Shown here in pieces: positions 6,256-12,338 of a stretch of 17,517 nucleotides of DNA. The translations under genes and the position numbers were made by a program. The stretch's first letter is position 1; every line of letters begins with the position of its first letter. The notes beneath the pieces are model-generated. The model saw only the letters and a list, made by a program, of their open reading frames with translations, was not told the origin of the DNA and made no database searches. Source of the DNA: Comamonas sp. (lineage in GTDB: Bacteria > Pseudomonadota > Gammaproteobacteria > Burkholderiales > Burkholderiaceae_C); NCBI GenBank assembly GCA_018384835.1, contig JAHAYB010000525.1, forward strand, positions 1 through 17,517, written 5' to 3'.

Positions 6256-7440
6256 ATGATGCTCTCTGTTCTGCGCTTGGTAGCGGCGCAAATCACCATC
6301 CATGCCTGTATGACGGGGCTGCGCATGGCTACGCCGCTGCTGGCACTGAGCCAAGGCTATAGCGCAGCGGCGGTGGGGGTGTTGCTGGCGTTGTTTGCTC
6401 TGACCCAGGTTTTTTTATCTTTACCCGCAGGGCGGTTTGCGGATAAGCATGGTCTGAAGCGCCCCTTGGCAATCAGTGTGGTAGCCGCTTGCACCGGAGC
6501 CAGCCTAGCAGCCATCTGGCCGATTTACCCGGTGCTGTGCGTCGCCGCCATGAGCTGTGGCGCTGCCGCTGGCACGGCCTTGATTGCCTTGCAGCGCCAT
6601 GTGGGGCGCAGTGCGCAGAACAAGGTGCAACTGCGCAAAATGTTTAGCTGGCTGTCGATTGGGCCAGCGGCCTCCAACTTTATTGGCCCTTTGGTGGCGG
6701 GTTTGCTGATTGACCATGCTGGTGGTCAAGCCGGTAGCGAGCTGGGTTTTCGCATTGCCTTTGGCGTATTGGCGACCTGGCCGCTGCTAGCCTGGCTGTT
6801 GGTGCGTGGCGTGGCCGAGCTGCCCAACCCCACCCCGCCAGAAGGCGCAAAAACTGGCCCTGCTTGGGATTTGCTGCAAAACCAGGGTTTTCGCCGTTTG
6901 TTGCTGACCAATTGGGCGCTGTCGTCATGCTGGGATGTACACACCTTTGTCGTGCCCATTTTGGGGCATGAGCGGGGGCTATCGGCCTCGGTGATTGGCA
7001 TGATTTTGGGGGGCTTTGCCATTGCCGCCACCGTGGTGCGGGTGTTGATGCCCCTGCTGGCCGAGTACCTGCGCGAGTGGCAGTTGGTGCTGATTTCTAT
7101 GGTCGCTACTTGCACCCTGTTTACCCTCTACCCGCTAATGCCCGGTGCCTGGAGCATGGGGGCTTGCTCGATACTGCTGGGGGTATTTCTAGGCTCGGTG
7201 CAGCCCATGATGATGAGTATGCTGCACCAGCTCACCCCAGAGCACCGCCAAGGGCAGGCACTGGGCTTGCGCATGATGACTATCAACGGCTCTAGCGTGC
7301 TGATGCCCATGCTGTTTGGCACGCTGGGTACGGTGCTGGGGGTGTCTGTGCTGTTTTGGATGGTGGGGGCAGGTGTGGGTGCTGCCTCACGCCTGCCATG
7401 GCTGATGGGGCGGGAGAACCTGCCCCTGCATGAGCATTAG
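6256..7440 (+). CDS. Major facilitator superfamily (MFS) transporter
   Basis: The product, about 394 residues, is an inner-membrane protein with about 12 hydrophobic segments in two halves. The MFS motif A is clear in the first cytoplasmic loop, GRFADKHGLKRP (59-70), after helix 2 (GVLLALFALTQVFLSLP). I start at ATG 6256 (or the next codon, 6259). The in-frame GTG at 6214 lies inside the stem of the preceding terminator and would add a non-MFS-like extension. No clear Shine-Dalgarno sequence or promoter was seen, so expression may depend on readthrough of the terminator or on a promoter hidden in the 3' end of the dehydrogenase gene. Size and motif suggest a small-molecule or drug exporter of the YfcJ/Bcr kind, but the substrate is unknown. 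Its stop codon overlaps that of the converging gene. Confidence 0.88.
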   Translation: MMLSVLRLVAAQITIHACMTGLRMATPLLALSQGYSAAAVGVLLALFALTQVFLSLPAGRFADKHGLKRPLAISVVAACTGASLAAIWPIYPVLCVAAMSCGAAAGTALIALQRHVGRSAQNKVQLRKMFSWLSIGPAASNFIGPLVAGLLIDHAGGQAGSELGFRIAFGVLATWPLLAWLLVRGVAELPNPTPPEGAKTGPAWDLLQNQGFRRLLLTNWALSSCWDVHTFVVPILGHERGLSASVIGMILGGFAIAATVVRVLMPLLAEYLREWQLVLISMVATCTLFTLYPLMPGAWSMGACSILLGVFLGSVQPMMMSMLHQLTPEHRQGQALGLRMMTINGSSVLMPMLFGTLGTVLGVSVLFWMVGAGVGAASRLPWLMGRENLPLHEH

Positions 7441-8354
7441 GCTGGCTCTGCGCTGCCTTGCTTGCCCGTAGGCTCTTGGCCGTTGAGGTGGTAGAAGAGG
7501 CGAATGACATCCCAGGCTTCTTGCGGCGTGTCGGCATAGTGGAAGAGGGAGAGGTCTTCGGGGCTAATCATGCCTTCTTCCACCAGCATCTCGAAGTTGA
7601 ACAGCTTCTTCCAGAAAGCCGTGTCGTACAGCACGATGGGCACGGGCTTGATTTTGGTGGTCTGCACCAGGGTGAGCACCTCAAACAGCTCGTCCATGGT
7701 GCCAAAGCCGCCGGGGAAGGTCACTAGCGCCTTGGCACGCATCAAAAAGTGCATTTTGCGCAGGGCAAAGTAGTGGAACTTGAAGCTCAAGCCCGGCGTG
7801 ATGTAAGGGTTGCCCGACTGCTCATGGGGCAGCATGATATTCAGCCCCACGTTGGCCGCACCGGCATCGTAAGCACCGCGATTGGCCGCTTCCATAATGC
7901 CGGGGCCGCCGCCGGTGCAGATATACACGCGCTCTTGCGGCGGCTTGGTTTGGCTGTACTGCGCTACCAGCTTGGCAAAGGCGCGGGCGGCCTCATAGCG
8001 CTGGGCGTTGCGCATGGCACGTTCGGCCAGGGCAAGCGCTTGGGCATCGCCGCTGGCTTGGGCTTGTGCCAGTTGCTCGGTGGCGGCCTGGGCATCGACA
8101 AAGCGGGCACTGCCATAAACCACGATGGTGTGCTCTATGCCCAGGGCTTCCTGGTCTAGGTCGGGCTTGAGCAGCTCTAGCTGAAAGCGGATGCCGCGTG
8201 CCTGCGGACGCGCCATAAACTCCGCATCAGCAAAGGCCAAGCGGTAGGAGTTGGCGCTAAAAGGGTCATCGAGTAAGCCTTGGGTGTCTTGCGGGCCTTG
8301 TAAAGGAGCCAGCTCTTCTTGCAAGGCACGTTGGTACAAAGGGGGTTGGGACAT
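7437..8354 (-). CDS. LOG/TIGR00730-family Rossmann-fold protein (putative nucleoside 5'-monophosphate phosphoribohydrolase)
   Basis: The 305-residue cytoplasmic protein carries both family signatures, GGGPGIMEAANRGA (148-161) and PGGFGTMDELFE (214-225), in a Rossmann-like fold. Characterised members (LOG, YgdH/PpnN) cleave nucleoside monophosphates, including cytokinin nucleotides, to base and ribose 5-phosphate. The protein is longer than the short LOG type (about 190 residues) because of an N-terminal region of about 70 residues and an Ala/Gln-rich helical insert (about 86-125). GGAGG lies well placed before the ATG at 8352-8354, which sets the start. It is the last gene of the leftward run. 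The 108-nt gap from crcB holds a possible promoter, so it may be separate from the antiporter operon. It converges on the MFS gene with overlapping stop codons. Confidence 0.9.
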   Translation of the reverse strand: MSQPPLYQRALQEELAPLQGPQDTQGLLDDPFSANSYRLAFADAEFMARPQARGIRFQLELLKPDLDQEALGIEHTIVVYGSARFVDAQAATEQLAQAQASGDAQALALAERAMRNAQRYEAARAFAKLVAQYSQTKPPQERVYICTGGGPGIMEAANRGAYDAGAANVGLNIMLPHEQSGNPYITPGLSFKFHYFALRKMHFLMRAKALVTFPGGFGTMDELFEVLTLVQTTKIKPVPIVLYDTAFWKKLFNFEMLVEEGMISPEDLSLFHYADTPQEAWDVIRLFYHLNGQEPTGKQGSAEPA

Positions 8355-8413
8355 GCTTCTGGCCTCCGGGTGAAAAATGACATACACCACTGCCAAATTG
8401 CAGCAGCCCAGTC

Positions 8414-8443
8414 ATTGTAGGGCGCGGCTTGGGGCGACCTAAA
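8414..8443 (-). promoter_or_regulatory. Possible promoter for the LOG-family gene
   Basis: Reading leftward: -10 TACAAT (8414-8419, 5 of 6 to consensus) preceded by TTTAGG (8438-8443) with an 18-nt spacer. The -35 match is poor. It sits in the 108-nt gap after crcB and would give a leader of about 50 nt. Confidence 0.3.
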
Positions 8444-8462
8444 GCTAACGACCCAGCCTTAT

Positions 8463-8855
8463 CTAACCCCATACAAATACCAATAACGCCCGCACCGTTG
8501 CCCAGCCCAGTGCGGTTAGCAGCAAGCTGGTGAGTACCTGCCCCAGCGCCCAGGCAGCGGCCACCACCCAGCGCCCTTCTTGCAGCAGGGCAAAGACTTC
8601 AGCGCTATAGCTGGAAAAGGTGGTCAATCCACCCAAAAACCCCGTCACCAAAAGTAGCCGCCACAAGGGGCTAAGTTGGGGCATGGCCTGCAAGAGCGCC
8701 AGCACCAAGCCAATGGCGTAGCCGCCCAGGGCATTCGCCAGCCAAGTGCCCCAGGGCAAACCCGCCTGGTTGCAGTACAAACCCAATTGCCAGCGCAACA
8801 GCGCCCCGGTGCTGGCACCCAGGCTGATGGCGGCCATGCTGGCAAGTTGGGTCAT
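8463..8855 (-). CDS. crcB: Fluoride channel FluC/CrcB
   Basis: The 130-residue product has four hydrophobic segments and the marks of the dual-topology fluoride channel: GALLRW (17-22), GTWLANALGGYAIG (36-49) with the conserved Asn41, and TGFLGGLTTFSSYSAEV (71-87). The Phe-box position after TTFSS is Tyr83, where several studied channels have Phe. Such proteins dimerise and let F- leak out of the cell. The ATG at 8853-8855 starts 10 nt after the mrpG stop codon. A longer reading adds a His-rich stretch overlapping mrpG and is rejected. The spacing means it is very probably cotranscribed with the antiporter operon. I saw no fluoride riboswitch in front of it. The Shine-Dalgarno sequence is weak. 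Confidence 0.93.
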   Translation of the reverse strand: MTQLASMAAISLGASTGALLRWQLGLYCNQAGLPWGTWLANALGGYAIGLVLALLQAMPQLSPLWRLLLVTGFLGGLTTFSSYSAEVFALLQEGRWVVAAAWALGQVLTSLLLTALGWATVRALLVFVWG

Positions 8856-8865
8856 GGGGTGCTGA

Positions 8866-9393
8866 CTAAACCGCTGGTGGCTGTTGTGGTGGTGGCGGTG
8901 CTGTCTCTGCGGTGCTGGCAGCATCTGCTGTGCCTGCCGTGCTTGCTGCGCCCTCTACGACCAAAGGGCTACTGGTGGCCACGGGCTTGGCTGGATGGGC
9001 ATCGGCCTCATGCAGGCGGGTATTGACCACGGTGCGGCTCACGCTGGGCGGCACGGCTTTGCCTTGGCGGCGGTCACGAAACAAGGCTGCCCGCATCAAA
9101 AAGATGGTGGAAATAGGCACGGTGACGGCAATAAACAGCGCAATCAGCAAGGTGTGCCAAGCCAGGATGTGCTCGTTAAAAGAGTAGTACACCAAGCTGG
9201 CCCACATGATGAGCCAGCTGCCCAGGGTGGCAATAATGGCCGGGGTGTGGACGCGCTCGTAATAGGTTTTCAGGCGCACCAACCCCCAGGAGCCGAGGGT
9301 GGCAATACAAGCGCCGAGCAACACGCACAGGGCAATGACCCATTGCGCCCACAGGGGCAGACTCTCTAAGGCGGTGGGGGCAAGCTCGGGCAT
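8866..9393 (-). CDS. mrpG: Mrp-type cation/proton antiporter subunit G, with long C-terminal tail
   Basis: The first 115 or so residues match the MrpG/MnhG/PhaG subunit: three hydrophobic segments, GSWGLVRLKTYYERVHTPA between the first two, and AVTVPISTIFLMRAALFRDR at the end. The subunit is part of the membrane arm of the multisubunit Mrp complex that exchanges Na+ or K+ for H+. At 175 residues it is longer than usual (about 100-130) because of a low-complexity tail rich in Ala, Thr and Pro, ending PPPPQQPPAV, which should be cytoplasmic and disordered. The start codon overlaps the mrpF stop by one base (TAATG), implying coupled translation. crcB follows after 10 nt. Confidence 0.93.
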   Translation of the reverse strand: MPELAPTALESLPLWAQWVIALCVLLGACIATLGSWGLVRLKTYYERVHTPAIIATLGSWLIMWASLVYYSFNEHILAWHTLLIALFIAVTVPISTIFLMRAALFRDRRQGKAVPPSVSRTVVNTRLHEADAHPAKPVATSSPLVVEGAASTAGTADAASTAETAPPPPQQPPAV

Positions 9394-9668
9394 TATTCAA
9401 TCACCTCGCCGCGCAGTAAAAACTTGGCCATGGCGGTGGTGCCAACGCAGCCAAACAGGGCAATGAGCAAGGCGGCCTCAAAGTATTCGGCAGAGGTGTA
9501 GCGAATACTGAGCACCAGCATCAGCAACATGCCGTTGAGGTACATGCCATCCAGGGCAACAATGCGGTCTTGCGCGTTGGGGCCTTTGAGCAGGCGAATC
9601 AGCGTCAGCCCCATGGCCACAATCAGCAAGGTGGTGGCAGCGGGCAGTGCCCAGTCCAGCGGGTTCAT
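9393..9668 (-). CDS. mrpF: Mrp-type cation/proton antiporter subunit F
   Basis: The 91-residue membrane protein has three hydrophobic helices and the subunit F core RLLKGPNAQDRIVALD (25-40), followed by SIRYTSAEYFEAALLIALFGCVGTTAMAKFLLRGEVIE. Length and motif fit MrpF/MnhF/PhaF exactly. It overlaps mrpE by 4 nt (ATGA) upstream and mrpG by 1 nt downstream. It is a small membrane subunit with no catalytic site of its own. Confidence 0.94.
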   Translation of the reverse strand: MNPLDWALPAATTLLIVAMGLTLIRLLKGPNAQDRIVALDGMYLNGMLLMLVLSIRYTSAEYFEAALLIALFGCVGTTAMAKFLLRGEVIE

Positions 9669-10159
9669 GCTTCAAAAATCTCCATCAGGGGGCGCTCGTA
9701 ATAGGTTTTGACGTATTGGGCAATCGCTTCGGCATCATCCACTTCCAGTACGTGCAGCATGAGCAGGCTGCGGTCGCGAGAGATTTCCGCCCAAGCCGTG
9801 CCGGGGGTGATGCAGACAATCATCGCCAGCACCGCCAGGCCATTGGGGTCGCGCAGCTCTAGCGGGATGTGCACAAAATCTGCCGGATAGCGCCGCGTTT
9901 TGGGGAAGAGCAAAAAGCGCATCACCTGCAAGTTCGATTGCGTGGTGTCGTGCATCACGCGCAGCGCCAGCTTGAGCGCCTTCCACGGGTGGCGCATCCG
10001 CACGGGCAGCGGGCGCAGCCCCAGCGTGACCAGCGGAATCGCCCAGCCCAAAATTGCGCCCAGCAAAATATGGCCAGCCGATACGCTGTGGTTGAGCAGC
10101 AGCCACAGCACAAACAAGGCCAGCGACAGCACCGGCGCGGGGAGGAGCTTTTTCATCAT
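9665..10159 (-). CDS. mrpE: Mrp-type cation/proton antiporter subunit E
   Basis: The 164-residue product has two N-terminal hydrophobic segments (about 7-50) and a C-terminal cytoplasmic domain. The domain includes CITPGTAWAEISRDRSLLMLHVLEVDD, the typical MrpE stretch with TPGT. The length is usual for the family. ATG at 10157-10159 overlaps the mrpD stop (ATGA); a second Met codon follows at once. Assembly and stability of the Mrp complex depend on this subunit in studied bacteria. Confidence 0.94.
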   Translation of the reverse strand: MMKKLLPAPVLSLALFVLWLLLNHSVSAGHILLGAILGWAIPLVTLGLRPLPVRMRHPWKALKLALRVMHDTTQSNLQVMRFLLFPKTRRYPADFVHIPLELRDPNGLAVLAMIVCITPGTAWAEISRDRSLLMLHVLEVDDAEAIAQYVKTYYERPLMEIFEA

Positions 10160-11931
10160 GGTGTGGCGCTGCCTTCCTCAAACAGGGTGGGGGTTGCTGG
10201 GGCAGAGGGGGTAGAAGGGGATGGAATCGGGCGAGCGCCCAGCACCGCCTGGATATAGCCCTGCGGCTGGTGCAGCGCCTGGGCAGTATCCTGGGTGTAG
10301 CGCATGGCGGCGCTGGCGTGGAGGGTCAGGGCAATGCACAGCCCCATGAGGGCGGCAATGGGCAGCCCCTCAGCCAGGCGAATATGCGGGGTACTGCGGC
10401 CATGCGTCGCCCAAAAGTGGCGAATGCCTGCGCGGGTCAGGGCGATTAAGGCCAGCAGGCCGGTGCCAATCATCAGCGCCATCAGCAGCCAGCCCAGGCC
10501 GGTGGTGCGGTAGTCCTGCGAGTTGCCTAGCCCATCAGGGTTGACCAGCGAGGTCAGCATGGCAAATTTGCCAATAAAGCCCGACAGCGGCGGCAGCCCC
10601 GCCACCACCAGGGTACACAGCAAGAAGGCCAAGCCCAAAAATGCAGCAGCGGCGGGCATGGGGCGGCCAATCAGCGCTTGCTCTTCATCGTCCAGATTGA
10701 TATGGGCGGCGGGAACCAGGTCGTGGCTGAGGAAGGGCGCTTGCTCATCATCCACATCGGCAAAGCTGGAGCCATCGTTGCGCCAGCGGTCCATGGCATC
10801 GGCCAGCATGAACAAAATCGCCACCGCCATGGTGGAGCTGGGCAGGTAGTACAGCAGCCCGGCGGTCAGCATGGTCTGGCCAAAACCCATGGCCGCCAGC
10901 AAAGTGCCAGAGGACAAAATGGCCGCATAGGCCGCCAAGTGGGTCAACCTGGTCGCGGCCAACATGCCAATGCCGCCAAACAGCATGGTCAACATGCCGC
11001 CGCCCATTAGCCAGGGGCTGCCAAACAGGGCGGAGTCCCCGGCCTCGGCAGAAAACAGCAGCGTCCACAAGCGCAGCAAGGTATAGATGCCGACTTTGGT
11101 CATCAGCGCAAATACCGCGCCCACAGGGGCGGTGGCGCTGCTATAGCCAGGAACCAGCCAGAAGTTCAGCGGCCACAGCGCCGATTTAATCAGGAAGGCC
11201 GTAGCCAAAATACCCGCTGCGGCGTGCAGCAGCCCTCGGTCTGCGGCAGGCACGGCGGGAATCAGACGCGCCAAATCGGCCATATTGAGCGTGCCCGTTA
11301 AGCCGTAAAGCATGGCCGCGCCAATCAAAAACAGCGAGGAGGCGGCCAGGTTAATCGCCACATAGTGCAGCCCTGCTTGCACGCGCAAGCGCCCCGAGCC
11401 GTGCAACAACAAGCCGTAAGAGGCGGCCAGCATGATTTCAAAAAAGACGAACAGGTTGAATAAGTCTGCCGTCAGGAATGCCCCGGCCAGCCCCATGAGC
11501 TGAAACTGAAATAGCACATGAAAATGCACCCCCGCTTTGTGCCAGCGAGCTGCGGCAAACACACAGGCGGCCAGCGCCACGCAGCTGCTCAGCACCAGCA
11601 TCAGCGCTGTTAGGCGGTCTAGCGCCAGGCTGATGCCAAAGGGCGCAGCCCAGTTGCCTGCTAGATACACACCGACTTGCTGGGGCGCTTGTGTGCCCTG
11701 CACCTGGTCAGCCCACAGCAGCAGGGCACAAGCGGCCAGCAAGCCCAAAATGGTGGATACAGTGTTGATAACTACTTTGGTACGCTGGCGCTCTTCGCCA
11801 ATCAGCAGCATCAGCGCCACGGTGAACATGGGCAGCACAATGGGCACCAGCATCAGGTGCGGCATCCAGTCGCCCAAGGGCTGCAAAAGCTGGGCAAACA
11901 GGGGGGCGGGGGTAGCGGCAGGGCTGCTCAT
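10156..11931 (-). CDS. mrpD: Mrp-type cation/proton antiporter subunit D (NuoM/NuoN-like)
   Basis: The 591-residue polytopic protein is homologous to the proton-pumping subunits of respiratory complex I. Key charged residues of the ion channel can be seen: Glu165 in FVFFEIMLAASYG, Lys249 in FLIKSALWPLNFWL and Lys279 in FALMTKVGIYTLLR. It is longer than the usual 490-510 residues. Part of the excess is a hydrophilic, acidic loop at about 381-425 (DRWRNDGSSFADVDDEQAP and onward) between two late helices, and part is a Pro/Ser/Thr-rich C-terminal tail. It overlaps mrpC upstream and mrpE downstream by 4 nt each. Together with subunit AB it should form the ion-translocating part of the complex. 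Confidence 0.95.
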   Translation of the reverse strand: MSSPAATPAPLFAQLLQPLGDWMPHLMLVPIVLPMFTVALMLLIGEERQRTKVVINTVSTILGLLAACALLLWADQVQGTQAPQQVGVYLAGNWAAPFGISLALDRLTALMLVLSSCVALAACVFAAARWHKAGVHFHVLFQFQLMGLAGAFLTADLFNLFVFFEIMLAASYGLLLHGSGRLRVQAGLHYVAINLAASSLFLIGAAMLYGLTGTLNMADLARLIPAVPAADRGLLHAAAGILATAFLIKSALWPLNFWLVPGYSSATAPVGAVFALMTKVGIYTLLRLWTLLFSAEAGDSALFGSPWLMGGGMLTMLFGGIGMLAATRLTHLAAYAAILSSGTLLAAMGFGQTMLTAGLLYYLPSSTMAVAILFMLADAMDRWRNDGSSFADVDDEQAPFLSHDLVPAAHINLDDEEQALIGRPMPAAAAFLGLAFLLCTLVVAGLPPLSGFIGKFAMLTSLVNPDGLGNSQDYRTTGLGWLLMALMIGTGLLALIALTRAGIRHFWATHGRSTPHIRLAEGLPIAALMGLCIALTLHASAAMRYTQDTAQALHQPQGYIQAVLGARPIPSPSTPSAPATPTLFEEGSATP

Positions 11932-12293
11932 GGCATCTCCTGCGCATCGCGTGCGCGGATGCCGTCCACATGGTCAGTGCCCGCCATGCCGCGTGAGGCC
12001 AGCAGCACCACCAAGAATAGCGCCGTCATGGCAAAGCCAATCACAATGGCTGTGAGCACCAGCGCCTGGGGCAGGGGGTCGGCGTAATGCTGCAAGTTGG
12101 CCAGTACGCCTTCTTTGATGACGGGTTCTTTACCAATCATCAGCCCCTGGCGGCTCATGCTGAAGATAAACAGGTTGACCGCATACGACAGCAGCGACAG
12201 CCCAATAATGAGTTGAAAGGTGCGCGGACGCAGCAGCAGCCAAACGCCTGCGCTGGTCAAAACACCGATGCCAAGAGCCAAAATAATTTCCAT
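11928..12293 (-). CDS. mrpC: Mrp-type cation/proton antiporter subunit C (NuoK-like)
   Basis: The 121-residue protein has three hydrophobic helices and the NuoK-like pattern RTFQLIIGLSLLSYAVNLFIF and DPLPQALVLTAIVIGFAMTALFLVV. It ends with a short charged tail. The ATG at 12291-12293 has no Shine-Dalgarno sequence and is preceded by a C/A-rich, almost G-free leader. The stop overlaps the mrpD start by 4 nt (ATGA). It belongs to the membrane arm of the antiporter. Confidence 0.95.
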   Translation of the reverse strand: MEIILALGIGVLTSAGVWLLLRPRTFQLIIGLSLLSYAVNLFIFSMSRQGLMIGKEPVIKEGVLANLQHYADPLPQALVLTAIVIGFAMTALFLVVLLASRGMAGTDHVDGIRARDAQEMP

Positions 12294-12338
12294 ACAGGTG
12301 TGGGAGTGCGTGGTATGTGTGGTGTGTTGTATGTGGGG
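12294..12338 (-). other. C/A-rich, nearly G-free spacer between mrpAB and mrpC
   Basis: This is the only gap in the antiporter gene set that is not a start/stop overlap (45 nt). On the coding strand it consists almost wholly of C and A with a few T and G. It cannot form stable structure and contains no Shine-Dalgarno sequence. It may act as an unstructured ribosome landing stretch for mrpC. Confidence 0.4.

Noticed and set aside
8856..8924. His-rich N-terminal extension of CrcB
   Set aside because: It overlaps the mrpG coding end in another frame and is absent from the family; the ATG at 8853-8855 begins the first channel helix region.
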